A DNA stretch of 64,000 nucleotides from Clarkia xantiana subsp. parviflora (taxonomy: Eukaryota; Streptophyta; Magnoliopsida; Myrtales; Onagraceae). Each line of letters starts with the position of its first letter. The first letter of the stretch is position 1. The notes below the pieces were generated by a model. That model ran no database searches. It worked only from the letters and a program-made list of their open reading frames with translations, and had not been told where the DNA came from. Made by a program: the position numbers and the translations under genes. The DNA is taken from assembly GCA_036873135.1 (NCBI GenBank), contig JAPTYO010000008.1, forward strand, positions 44,186,441-44,250,440. The letters are read 5' to 3'. Below, piece by piece: positions 1-10,625 of the stretch.

Positions 1-370
1 TTTACTACACGAGTAGTAGTCAACAATGCAACCCCCCCCCCCCCCCAGAAGGAGATCAGATGATGAGCTTGCGACATCATGGTTCTAACCATGTTCAAGA
101 GTGTACGATTACGTCGCTCCGCCACACCGTTCTGGTTACGGCGTATAAGGGATCGTTGTTTGACAGACAATTCCCTTTTTATAACTTATCAAACTCAATC
201 GAGAGGTATTATCCACCTTTATCAGTGAGCGAGCTATTTACCTTACGCTAATGTTGATTCTCTACGAGATTTAGATAGCTTTTAAAGCACTCAATGATCT
301 TAGATTTAGGAGTAATCAGTTGAGTTATTCCGAAACGGGTAAAGTTATATTGAACTTCAAAATCGTACAT
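1..370 (-). pseudogene. Ty1/copia integrase core fragment, degenerate
   Basis: The stretch aligns by eye with positions about 5145-5500, which encode the copia integrase core on the minus strand; shared landmarks are the segments matching the DVAERRNRTL and LRTDRGGEYL parts of that protein. Many substitutions and indels leave no frame of useful length. A run of 15 C (32-46) interrupts the homology. It is the third internal region of the copia array, lying beyond the LTR at 1032-2726. The homology fades near 330-370, where a copia leader-like block starts, so gag and protease of this copy are missing. Confidence 0.7.
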
Positions 371-1031
371 CTTATCATTAAATTTGTACTTCGAATCGAT
401 GTGATCCGATTTTATCGGGATATACGCGCTACGCGCGTGCCACTCTTAGGTATTTATCCTAGGTGAAATCGTTTCGTTTCCATAATTTAATTATCGGTTT
501 CATACATGTCCATTGTTATGTTTATCAATTATATTTATAGAGTACTAACAAATTATTATAACTAAATCGTTTGTTTTAGTTATGCAATCGATGGATTACT
601 AACGATGTTGGAGTATGTGTTTATCGTTTCATTTATTTGACATCTGTGACCTGGTCAAAAAACTTGGTTTTAATCCCTTTTATTCGGATATTAATTAAAA
701 AATTGTACTTCGAATCGAATTGGATTCAATCTCAATAACAATTAATTTATTCAATAATCTAACACATCTACAACCAAATTATCAATTCAAAGGAAAATAA
801 AATATAAGAGAAATTGATTGTCCAGAATTTTCAAGCCATGTCGAACACCACACCTAAAAAGAAAATTCGCAGGTGAATCACATTAGATGATTTGTGTTTG
901 TATAAAAAGTTTTACGGCTTTATGTACATGGAAAATGAGACGTACCTGAGATGCGCTTTATCGACGGTGCTTTGACCCACCAGATTTTCGTTTAAGCCTT
1001 TTGTTGCTCGATTCTTTCAGCAGGTTGCGCA
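371..1031 (-). repeat. Copia leader-like non-coding block, no gene
   Basis: AT-rich sequence without a credible reading frame. The part from about 371 to 775 matches 23310-23790 by eye with scattered mismatches (shared words such as TTAAATTTGTACTT, AAATCGTTTCGTTTCC and TAGAGTACTAACAAA). Both copies adjoin decayed copia internal sequence, so I read the block as untranslated leader of this copia family. The part from 800 to 1031 has no clear match elsewhere in the window. Confidence 0.5.
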
Positions 1032-2726
1032 AGTTAGATTACGGGGAGTAATCACTACGGATAATAAAACAAGGTACATGCCAGTAATTATAGTTACGCA
1101 GCGGAAGTTTCACACATACCTTTGGGATGATCCGTAGACCCAAGATCTTCTCTGGAGGGAGTTCGCGATCCTCCGGTCGGGACCTGTAGAGGTTCTTGTT
1201 TAGAGAATCCCTACGTTGTGCAAGCTCCACAGAAAAGCCTCTGATCGATTCTTGGCACGGGGACAGATCTCTGGAGAGTTTGCTCGAAGGCAAGTTGATA
1301 CACCCTTGGTGAGGGATATGGGGTTCGGCCGAAACTAGGGTTTATAGGGGGGATGGTTTTTCTCTCTAAAACACTCTAATGAGGGAATTGTGATTAACCC
1401 TAAAAATCCCCTAACACCTCTTATTTATAGGAGGAGTAAAGTGGACAAAAGTCCAGTTTACCCCACTCTATATTTCGGCCGGCCTATGTAATTGGGGAGG
1501 CCCAATTTTGGGCCTCCCATGTCAATTGGGATTTGGGTCTAGCCTAATTACCCTAATGTGACATTTACCCAAGTTCATTACGTAAACTATACATATTATG
1601 GGCTACCAATTACGATGCCCATTACTATATGCTTACAGCTCCCACTCGCCGGAATGTGAGGGTGCCTGTTAATGTATTGTCGTCCAAATCTGCATCAACA
1701 TTTCTCTCATTTTATCTGCTCCTTGATTCTGAATAGTTCATACGAGGTTTGCCGTGCGACCGGCGTATATGACGGGCATCGTGCTACTCATCTGTTAGGA
1801 GTGTTGTAGCGCCCGGGGAACGTTGATTCCCTTTTCTCCATCAACCTGTTATAAACAACATTTATATTGTATCACGCTGTATCCTAGTTTCCACATAGGA
1901 ACACTTCTTCAAGGCATCCGTACAAGTATTCACAACCTTCAACTAATATCCGGTTGGCGGCCACCTAGTGAATATTAGAATCGGTGAATTATAGGTGAAA
2001 TTGACCATCCCCATTGCTCATATCTTTAGTCAGACCCAACCGGTTTCCAAAGACGTGGTCATTGGGCCTTTTTGTTCAGCACTACGCTCGTACACTGGGA
2101 AGCGAGCATTGAGCCTGACCTTAGATATGAGTTCTGAGTCCATGAGGATACTTTAGGTGCCTCTTCATAAGGCTCCTGGGATCAATCACACGCTCGAGGT
2201 GAAGAAGTTCGCGCCCGCCATAATCATGAGGATTCCTTCCTAGCACAACCGAGCTGTGACCCCGTGGTCGAACGTGGCACGCGTAGTATGAAGCACGCGT
2301 TGCTAGTATACCTGAACCTTTTTGGGTTGACAGTAAAGGGATATGTCAATCATGCTATCACAGATTCTCATCTGGCCCAGAATGTGGTTAAATAACGAAC
2401 GAAATTCATCACGGCGATATGCAAAACAAAGATCACGTCGAGTTATTTTGAAACTAGATATTCGTCTTGCTTAATCAGGTTTATCCCCTTGACTCTTAGC
2501 CAGTCTTGTTTGGTGGAGGCCTGCCTCCACCGCAAGACGACCGTATATGTGTGACTAGGTAAGGCCCATATTCGACATAGTTTGGCAGAGGATTGCGTCC
2601 TCCTACGACTTAGTTTATAGACCGTAAATCTGATGTAATCAAAACATTATGACGTCGATAGATCATAAACTCAGTTGTAATTCTTTCTCTTACAAAATGT
2701 AACTTTCTAATATCAAAATGCTATCA
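1032..2726 (-). mobile_element. Copia-A LTR (3' LTR, about 1.7 kb)
   Basis: It matches 19130-20807 over its whole length at roughly 75-80% identity by eye. The right end, TCAAAATGCTATCA, lies 16 bases from the RNase H stop codon at 2743, which is where a minus-strand element's 3' LTR begins. The left end corresponds to TGTTGGATTACGGGG of the other LTR, but the terminal TG is mutated. Short open frames inside it are spurious. Conserved words include the CCGGCGGA-type and GTGCTACTCATCTGTTAGGA segments. Confidence 0.75.
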
Positions 2727-2742
2727 CAGATACATTCCATTT

Positions 2743-4148
2743 CTAGACCCTACGCAATCCAAGCAATTTTACATGCTTTTCGAATATGTCCCTGCGTAGT
2801 GGTTTAGTTAATGGGTCCGCTAACATATTATCAGTGGACAAGTATTCCATAGTGATTGCATTGTCTTCAACCAAAGATTTAGCATAGAAATATTTCACAT
2901 CAATGTGTTTGGTCCTAATATGGTACTTCAGATTCTTAATTACCGCAATGACTACTTGACTGTCAGAGAAGACCTTCACAGGTTTATTCTCAACATCAAC
3001 ACCAAGCAGTGCAGTTAGAAGCCTTTTGAGCCAGACCGCTTCTTGTGCATTCCTAGAGAGAGCTACGAATTCCGATTCTATTGTGGACAGAGCGACACAG
3101 GTTTGCTTCTTGCTCGTCTATGAAATGGCGACATTAACAAGGAGGAACACTCCCCCTGTAGTGGACTTATGATCATCCGGATCGCCACCATGGTCGGCGT
3201 CACTGTAACCGGTCAATTCTAACTTTTTACCCTCATAGCACAGCGCGTAGTCGGCAGTACCTTTCAGATAACGAATTATTCATTTTACTGCCTTTAAATC
3301 TTGATAGCCAGGATTTGATTGGAAACGTGCTACTAGGCCCATAGCGTAACTGATATCCAGACGGGTGCATTGCATGGCGTACATCAAACTACCGACCATC
3401 CTTAAATACTCTGCACCCTTCATCTGTTCACGCTCTGCCAGGTTCTTGGGGCCGTCACTTTTTGACAGTGCGCACCCAAATACCACCGGCATATCCACGG
3501 GTTTGGCATCCTGTAATCTGAATCTTTTCAATAGTTTGTTGATATAAGCTTCTTGAGACAGACACAATTTCCGGGTAGGCCGATCTCTAGAAATTTTATT
3601 GCCTAAGATGTACGTGGCCTCTCCCATATCCTTCATCTCAAATATATATACCAACCAGGACTTTGACTTGATCATGAAACTCATGTCGTTTGTGGCAATG
3701 AGTATGTTGTCCACGTATAAAGTTAAGATGACATACTTAGACCTGGAGGTCTTGTAATACACGCACGGATCCTCGTGAAGATTCATAAATCCGTTTCCTA
3801 CGATTTCTTCATGGAATCTACGGTACCATTGCCGAGACGACTATTTGAGACCGTAAATAGACCTTTGGAGTTTACAAACTTTACGTTCGTTGCAGGAGTA
3901 ATGAAACCCTCTGGTTGCTCCATGTAGATCTCTTCCTCCAGGTTTCCGTGGAGGAATGCGATCTTATTATCCATTTGGTGCAGCTCGAGATCGAGACTTT
4001 CAACCAAGGCCAGAATGGCCCGTACTGTGGTGTAACGCACAGTTGGTGAGTATGTTTCATCAAAGTCCACTCCGTGAAGTTGGGTATATCTCTTCGCAAC
4101 AAGTCGGGCTTTGTATCGCTCGACTTTTCCATCAGCAGTGAGTTTCAT
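2743..4148 (-). pseudogene. Copia-A reverse transcriptase-RNase H, broken
   Basis: The RT starts near 4148 (AKRYTQLHGVDFDETYSPTV), continues through the substrate-loop region (AFLHGNLEEEIYMEQPEGF), then shifts frame near 3790-3798 into NLHEDPCVY and the palm motif. The catalytic YVDD box reads YVDN (LTLYVDNILIA), so one metal-binding aspartate is lost. RNase H follows, ending at 2743 with ADPLTKPLRRDIFEKHV and LLGLRRV. At least three frame breaks separate the parts, including one between 2980 and 3280. The family makes cDNA and degrades the RNA template in cytoplasmic particles; this copy cannot. Confidence 0.85.
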
Positions 4149-4997
4149 TTTAAGAACCTACTTTGCTACTATGGCTCTGCGGTTAGCAGGTAAATCAACC
4201 AAAGACCATACCGAATTGGCTTTCATTGATGAGATCTCTTCCTCCACTGCATTCTTCCATTCCTTTGCTTAAGGTCCTTCCAACGCTTGTTGAACCGTTA
4301 CTGGTTCATCAACAAATGTTAGAGTGAAGATTTCTCCTCTCTCTATGGGATACTTCCTAGGAGAAGTTTGATGCCTTTAACTACGTCTAGGCTCGTTCCC
4401 CCCATCTTGATTTGGAACGCTACTCCCACTCGGGACAATGCTTCAATTCGGAGCATCACTCCCAATGGGAACAATAGTAGTGTTAGAACCTTGACCTACA
4501 ACATTTCTCGGACGGCCTCTTGGTCTCGGGATTCTATCCCCGAGATGAATTCCTTGATCACTAGGACCTGGAACCAAGTTGGTCGGAGTACACCCACTGG
4601 GAACAATGGGTAGTGTTGGTGGATGTGGTGTCGGTCCAGCTACATGATTATCAGGTTCAACTTGATTCGTCTCTGCGGCAACAGTGATTTGTGTGGTAGG
4701 GTTTAATCCTCCCACTGGGTTTATAATGAAAATGTTTCCATTATCATTAACCATGTCATTCACTTGTGTTGCCGGTTCAAATCTCCCACTCGAATTATGT
4801 GGGACCTGATCATAAATGCTATCCTGCTCTAGTTTAGTCAATATTTCATCTATTTTAATTTCCCAAAGCGTTGGGAATTCGTCCTCAAGGAAAGTTACGT
4901 CTCTGGACTCATGTTCGACCACATCTCCATTTTCTTGAGCTGACACAACTATGTAACCTTTAGAGTTCTCTGAGTACCTTATAAAGATACTCTTTAG
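4149..4997 (-). pseudogene. Copia-A integrase-RT linker, decayed
   Basis: The variable region between integrase core and RT. One open stretch (4946-4443) encodes a Pro/Thr/Asn-rich segment without recognisable fold, as is usual for copia linkers. Repeated short words around CCCACT-GGGA (4430-4790) reappear at 22320-22700 in copia-B, which supports common origin. No separate gene is seen. Confidence 0.6.
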
Positions 4998-5581
4998 TCA
5001 TCTTGGTCCTAACTTTCCAAAACGGCTGTCAGTCGTATGTGTATAGGCAGTGCAACCCCAAGGTCGCAATCTGGTGCGATCTAATTCTCTTCCATACCAC
5101 AGCTCATATGGCGTTGTGTCTACCGTTTTGGTTGGGACAAGGTTTATTACATGAGTGGCAGTCAACAATGCATCACTCCAATAGGAGATAAGTAATTGAG
5201 CCTGCGACATCGTGGTTCTAACCATGTCAAGGAGTGTTCGATTACGACGTTCAGCCACATCATTCTGCTGTGGTGTGTTGGGGATTTTCGTTTGACGGAC
5301 TATCTCTCTTTCTTTGCACAACTTTTCAAACTCATTAGAGAGATATTCTCCACCTCTATCAGTGCGTAAGGTTTTCACATTTCGCTCTTGTTGATTCACT
5401 ACGAGGTTTAGAAAGTTTCTAAACCAATCTATTGCCTCAGATTTACGAGCAATCAAACGAGTAAACCCATAACAGGTATAGTCGTCAATGAAAGTTATGA
5501 AGTATCGTTTCCCATTCCTAGCGGTTACACTCATTGGTCCACAGACGTCGGAGTGAATCAACTGCAATGGATACTCGGCTC
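4998..5581 (-). pseudogene. Copia-A integrase catalytic core
   Basis: Open from 5567 to 4998. It contains LIHSDVCGPMSV (first catalytic Asp), KTLRTDRGGEYLS (second Asp) and PQQNDVAERRNRTLL (Glu), the D,D-35-E set of rve integrases, then the WGCTAYTH segment typical of copia. This fold inserts the cDNA into the genome. The reading frame is cut at 5581/5582 by the gypsy-1 LTR. The upstream part resumes at 17119 on the other side of that insertion with no loss apart from the duplicated GGCTC. Confidence 0.9.
5577..5581. repeat. Target-site duplication GGCTC of gypsy-1, left
   Basis: GGCTC directly precedes the LTR starting TGTTGGATC at 5582 and directly follows the other LTR (17119-17123). Five bases is the usual Ty3/gypsy duplication length. 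Confidence 0.95.
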
Positions 5582-6342
5582 TGTTGGATCACGGGCGAAG
5601 CTCCGTTACGTCCTTGACGGAAAGCTTGGACTCCTGGGCTCCGCGTAATCCTGCAAAAAGGGGATGACCTGGGTGGTGACCCAGAATCCCTCTACGATGC
5701 TTAAATGAGTATGTGATCAATGGGGGTGATAGCAGTAATCTCAGTGCGTATTATTGAGAGTCAGTTTTCTGGGGTAACTTCCTCCTTTATATAGGAGGAG
5801 GAGTTGCCCAGCTACCTGTGACCATGCTTGGCCGTTGTACCCATGATTCCGTGTATCTCGCCACGATTCTGTATATCTCGGTTGGGATTCCATATATCTC
5901 GTCCCACGCTCCGCGTATCTTACCCATACTCCGCGTATCTCGGGCACGCCCTGCGTATCTCGGGGGATTTATCTTTATCTTTAACCGTCTCCCATTACTC
6001 TATCTAGTAGGCAGATTTCTCGGTCTTTATCCTCTGATCGCAAGTCCCGACTCCTGTCGGGGACTCCAGAGTTGTCTCATTCTAGATCACCACCCAGGAC
6101 CTTCAGTCTCTACGGGACAGGTCCAGCCTCTGCGGGGCTATATTATCGGGGCCTTTACTAAGGAATATCGGGGCCTACTCAGAGGCTTCTTGTCGGGAGC
6201 GTTCAGCTCTTATGTCGGGACCGCTTAAGTTGGGGCCCTCCACGCTGGGCCTCTGGGCCTTCTAGGCCTTCGCGAGGCCCACTGGACCTACTCGCCGTCC
6301 ATTGGCTGTTAACGGGGCTAACGATTTCATCGGAACCCATCA
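5582..6342 (-). mobile_element. Gypsy-1 3' LTR
   Basis: Bounded by TG at 5582 and CA at 6342. A minus-strand TATA box (CTATATAAAG) covers 5786-5795. Upstream of it in U3 (about 5840-5965) lie six imperfect copies of a 20-24 bp unit built around CG(T/C)(G/A)TATCTCG. Plus-strand open frames in the LTR are chance. Nearest copy is 16358-17118. Confidence 0.93.
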
Positions 6343-6356
6343 TTTGCCCCCAAGAC
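6343..6356 (-). promoter_or_regulatory. Polypurine tract of gypsy-1
   Basis: GTCTTGGGGGCAAA on the minus strand ends directly at the 3' LTR. The identical 14-mer lies at 55200-55213 directly before the 3' LTR of gypsy-2. Plus-strand DNA priming is the role known for this site. Confidence 0.85.
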
Positions 6357-6908
6357 ATGGGGGACTTTTAGTTCGTCATGTCTTCCAGTTCCAGTTCTTC
6401 CAACCTTGTTATCGGAGGCTTTTATCTCGAGGTCTTCTGATATTTCCATCCGAGGCTTTTGCCTTGCACGCAATTGCTGTATAACAGAGTTTCTCACTCA
6501 TGATTACCTTGGGCCCACTGGACTCTGTGGACAGTTGTCATACCCGAGGAGACTCCTCGGTTATCACAGCATTAAATGCTAGGGATTATGAAGCGACGCT
6601 CAAATCAGCGTGACTGTTGCTTTCTGAAAAAGCGTTTATTACGTCACCACGTCTCTTCCGTACCGTCTTCTCGATATCAACGACCACGATCGCATCGTTT
6701 CATCTTCAACGGTCAAGATTAAGTCCCTCCAGTTGTCCTTTTGCTTATAAAAGCTAGAACCCTGGCATTATTCACTTCTTCTGCATTCTCTCGATTTCTT
6801 CTGTTCTTGCCTTCGAAGCTTCTCCTCCAAGTTCTTCCTGCTGTTCAAGTGATCCAAGGCCTTCAGCCCTTCCGATCTTCCTTCATCTTTCCTCACCGAT
6901 CACCTATC
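6357..6908 (+). promoter_or_regulatory. Promoter and 5' leader of the gypsy-1 antisense gene
   Basis: No coding frame fits here. A TATA box (TTGCTTATAAAAGC, core 6746-6752) lies 157 bases before the antisense ATG at 6909. Upstream are TTTCTGAAAAAGCG (about 6622-6635) and ATCTTCAACGGTC (about 6704-6716). The same three elements in the same order occur in gypsy-2 (minus strand, TATA at 54863-54869), and the TATA with a TCAACGGT motif occurs in gypsy-3b (60413-60419). The conservation across otherwise divergent spacers points to a real promoter facing the LTR-driven transcript. Expression itself cannot be seen. Confidence 0.65.
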
Positions 6909-9660
6909 ATGTCTGGTAAGGACTTTCTTCTATGTTTTCATGATTTGCTGATGTTTGCTCTCCTTTTCTCAAATATTCTTTGTAACCGTTTTAGACGAAG
7001 CTAGTTCTGAGGATAGGGCTCCTTTCACTTTTGAACTCGCTGTCAATGAGATTTCTGAGGCCTCATATGAGGTTGCCCTTAGGGAGGGGTGTATTACCTC
7101 GGATTGGGAACCTCGTTTCCCGTACGAGTCTCAGCCTGCCGTCAGAAGGAAGCACATCATTACGCGTCCTCGGGAAGGGGAAGTGTTCGTCTCCGCCGGA
7201 CAAATAAGCGCGGGGATTCGGTTCCCCTTCTGCGGAAATTTGGTGGAGATGTGCAACTTTTACAAAACGCACCCTTGTACATTCTCTCCACACGCCATCC
7301 GCGTGTGGAATGCCTTCCAACTCTTATGCCACCGCCAGCAGTGGACGTACAGTCTACTACTCTTCCGCACCTTCTACGGCATGAAGTGCAACAAGGCTGG
7401 TGTCTGTTCCTTCTCCCCCCGACTCCCCAAGTGGACAAAGGAGCAACTTTCACGTTTCGGCTGGGATAGCGAGACTTGGAAGTTCCACAAGGATCGGGTG
7501 CTGATACGCGACTCGGGGTCTGACAATAGCGGATGGAAGAAGTACTACTTCTTCGTCCAACACAGCTCTGTCCCGTGGCCTCAGCGGGAGGTCGTGGCGG
7601 ACCCTGCCCCCAAGCTCCAAGTCTATACTGAGGATGACCTCAACACTCTCCAAATGGTTCAGCTCTACCGTTGGGAAGACAACTTCATACCCCTCGATGC
7701 CAACAAGCTCCAGGAGAAGGACTTGATTCTTATCGGAGTCCGACTCCTCGACTCTGTTTCCAAATATTTGGTCGTCTGGGTAACACTTCTAACCATCTTG
7801 TCTTTTACTTTTGCAGCCAAGAAGGCTTCTCTGCTGACTCATCTCATTATGAAGCAGGGCGAGACTGATGCCGTCCCTGGTAGCTCTAAGTGGAAGCGCA
7901 AGTTAGTGAAGAAGGGCGCTTCCTCTTCCGCCACCTTGTCTGCTGCTCCCCCGACCGAAGAACAGGTCGTGGCCAAGAAGGCTAGGAGGGAGGAGATAGA
8001 TCGGGCCTTCGGGGCCACCACCGTCGAGGAAGGTAAGCGCGTTCGTCGTGCCATTAAAAGATATAAGAAGCTAGTTCCCAAGAAGTTTATCCCCGCTGAT
8101 CGGGAATCGCGGGTTCGGGAAATCAAATGCATCCTTCGAGGAGAAGTCCCCCGCGTTCTCAAGGCGGGATATTACAACTTCTTTGGGAAGGACCAGCATC
8201 TCGAACGTCAAATTCTATGGTGTCTTGGTGGCATTCTTCCTGACTATGTTCGTCCTGCCACCGCAGGTCCATCGGAGACTCCTGCTCCGACGAAGGCTGC
8301 CACTCCAGCGGAGACTGCGGCTCCGCAAGAATTGATGCTGGAGGATGTCCCGGCGGATGCCCAGTTCCGTCGGGTGACTGATTTGGAGGCCTCTCCTTCT
8401 GTCGAAGAGCCTGACGAGGGTGGCCTGCTTCCTCGCGGAAGGTCGGGGCAAAGGAGCCTGAGGCCCGCCGTGAGGGACGTGTCCCGGAGTCCTCCTCCCG
8501 AGCTCCGCACTCCTACTCCTGAGCCTCCTCCCACTGAGGTAGCTCCTCCTGCTGATGATGCCGAGGTTATCCCTCCTCTTCCGATGGATGAAAATCTTTA
8601 CAAGATTTACACCCCCGACCAGGCGACGGTTCCCTGGCGTCCGATTGAATCTCTCCAAGGGTTTTCGGTTCGACGGGAGAATCTTCAGCCTGACGTGGCC
8701 CTGCATCTGCTGGCAGGGTCAATTCCTCCCGCTTTGAGACAGCCGCTTTGCTTGGCACGGGAGGACATCGAAGAGGAGTTCCGTGCTATGGCCGTCCGTC
8801 GGATGGAGGTAATACTTTAGCTTTACTTGTTTTCTTCTTTATCCCTACCTTCGACCATCGAATTCTAATCTTTTTTCCTTTCGCCTTAGGAAACCGCGGA
8901 CCAGCAGCGCTGTTTTGCCATCGCCTTAAGTCTGAAGAGTGCTTTGGAGGAGGCTGAAGCTAAATCGGACCCCAATGCGTTAGCCAAACTCCAGGTGGCT
9001 CTCGACTAGGCGGTGGCGGCCAAGAACAAGATGGCCAAGGAGAAAGCTCTACTTGACGAGATGGCTTCGGGCCTGCTCAAGCAGGTTCAAGATCATGAGG
9101 CTGTCATGCGTCGGGAGCGGAAGATGGTCCAGGTGGAGCAGCAGCGGAATGAGGCGGAGAAGAAGCAGCTCATTCACGAGAAGGGCGTCTTCGCGGATCT
9201 TCTCGCGGAGGCCAAGGCGAGGTTTGAGGCCGAGAGGGCTGAGTTCTCTGCCAAGCTGACTGAGGCAAAGGCTCAAGGCCTCGAGGAGGGCCGCCTACAG
9301 GGCCGCGAGGAAGGTTTCCAGCAGGGTCGCGAGGAGGGCCGACTACAGGGCCGTGAGGAGTATCGGAATTCCGAAGAATTCAAGGTGGATGCTGTAGAGT
9401 TCTGCAAGTCCGAGGTGGAGGATGTTTTGTACAACGCCGTCGAAGAACTCTACACAGCCTACGCGGATTCCATTGATTTCACGAAGTCCGAGACTCTCGC
9501 CCCCGTCGCGGAGAAGTACTTCAACCTCCCCGCGGAGAGTGAAGAGACTGCTGCCGTGGACCCGACTCCACCGGCTGCGGAGCCTTCTGCCCAGGCCCCT
9601 CCGAACCTTGCTCCCTCCGGTATCGCTGAGGATCCATCTTCCAACAAGGATCAAGTCTAA
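6909..9660 (+). pseudogene. Gypsy-1 antisense gene (aORF), spliced, one premature stop
   Basis: Best model: exon 6909-6915 (ATGTCTG), intron 6916-6994 (GTAAGG to TTTTAG), exon 6995-8808, intron 8809-8889 (GTAATA to CCTTAG), exon 8890-9660. Joins keep the frame. A further acceptor-like TTTTGCAG at 7809-7816 may belong to an intron in the large exon, but the best donor is only 37 nt away, so I leave it. The N-terminal half has a globular domain with many aromatics (PFCGNLVEMCNFYKTHPCTF; FRTFYGMKC) resembling the plant family called putative gypsy-type transposon. Then come a basic segment, a Pro/Ala/Thr-rich linker, and a Glu/Lys/Arg coiled coil with repeated EEGRLQGREE units (residues in 9280-9360). 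A TAG at 9007-9009 stops the last exon; the context fits CAG to TAG. Function is unknown. Confidence 0.8.
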
Positions 9661-10625
9661 TGTTACATCTTTTAGTCCTTGTAGTTTTTCTCCTTCGTCT
9701 TTTGTATCAGAACTCCTAGGCCTTCGAGCCTTTATGTAAGGAATTTATTTTATCTGTTTTGATCTTGACAATCGTTTGCACTTATTTAAAGCGGCTTTAA
9801 ACTCGTTACTCAGAACATTCCGATGCACCATTTGAGATGACTCCATACGTCCCTCCGACGCTTGACTCGGGACTTCACCATTTAAGGCTTCTCGTCCAAT
9901 CGGGACTTCCCCACTTAAGGTTTCTCGTCCAATCGGGACTTCACCACTTAAGGCTTCTCGTCCAATCGGGACTTCACCACTTAAGGTTTCTCGTCCAAAA
10001 TCGGGACTTTACCACTTAAGGTTTCTCATCCCTGCCTTTCAAGGCCATTTTTCCCACCCCTGAGGGCTTTTTATCGCGCCGAATCAGACGACCTTAATCG
10101 TACCTTTCAAGGGCTTTTTATCGCGCCTTTACCAGAAGGCTTAATCGTACCCTTTAAGGCTTTTTGCCGCATCATATAGACGACTTACACGGACCTGTTA
10201 AGGCTTTTTCATACCCGTTAAGGCTTTTGGCCGCATCATATAGACGACTTACGCGGACCCGCTAAGGCTTTTTCGTACCCGTTAAGGCTTTTGGCCGCAT
10301 CATATAGACGACTTACGTGGACCCATTAGGGCCTTTTCGTACCTAGGTTTTGATTGCATCATAAAGACGACTTACACATACCCCGTAGGGCTTTTGTCCG
10401 TACCTGTTAAGGCTTTTGGCCGCATCATATAGACGACTTACGCATACCTCGTAAGGCATTTTATCGTACCTCGGAAGGCTTTTTGTCGCGCCCTTCAGGG
10501 CATCTTACTAAAAATTAGAATAAATCTAAATTAATTTGATCGGAAGCAACTTCTTTTATTGATAACTCAAAGCTTTGCTTACATCGGATTGATAGATAAC
10601 CTGCGCCAGTCGCGGCGACTTAATA
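9661..10625. repeat. Gypsy-1 tandem-repeat tract between pol and antisense gene
   Basis: No gene. From 9868 to about 10030 there are five copies of a 32-34 bp unit containing CGGGACTTCACCACTTAAGG and TTCTCGTCCAAT. From about 10050 to 10500 there are four to five copies of a longer unit (about 65-70 bp) containing TTAAGGCTTTTGGCCGCATC and ATATAGACGACTTACG. On the element's sense strand the first unit contains GCCTTAAGTGGTG, which is also the core of the 23-bp repeats of gypsy-2. Confidence 0.85.

Noticed and set aside
5818..6228. 136-codon ORF present in both gypsy-1 LTRs
   Set aside because: Composed of the U3 repeats, no family resemblance; repeated only because LTRs are repeated.
7780..7816. 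37-nt intron in the gypsy-1 antisense gene
   Set aside because: The TTTTGCAG acceptor is good, but this length is below what plant introns usually have, and the frame stays open without splicing; left unresolved.
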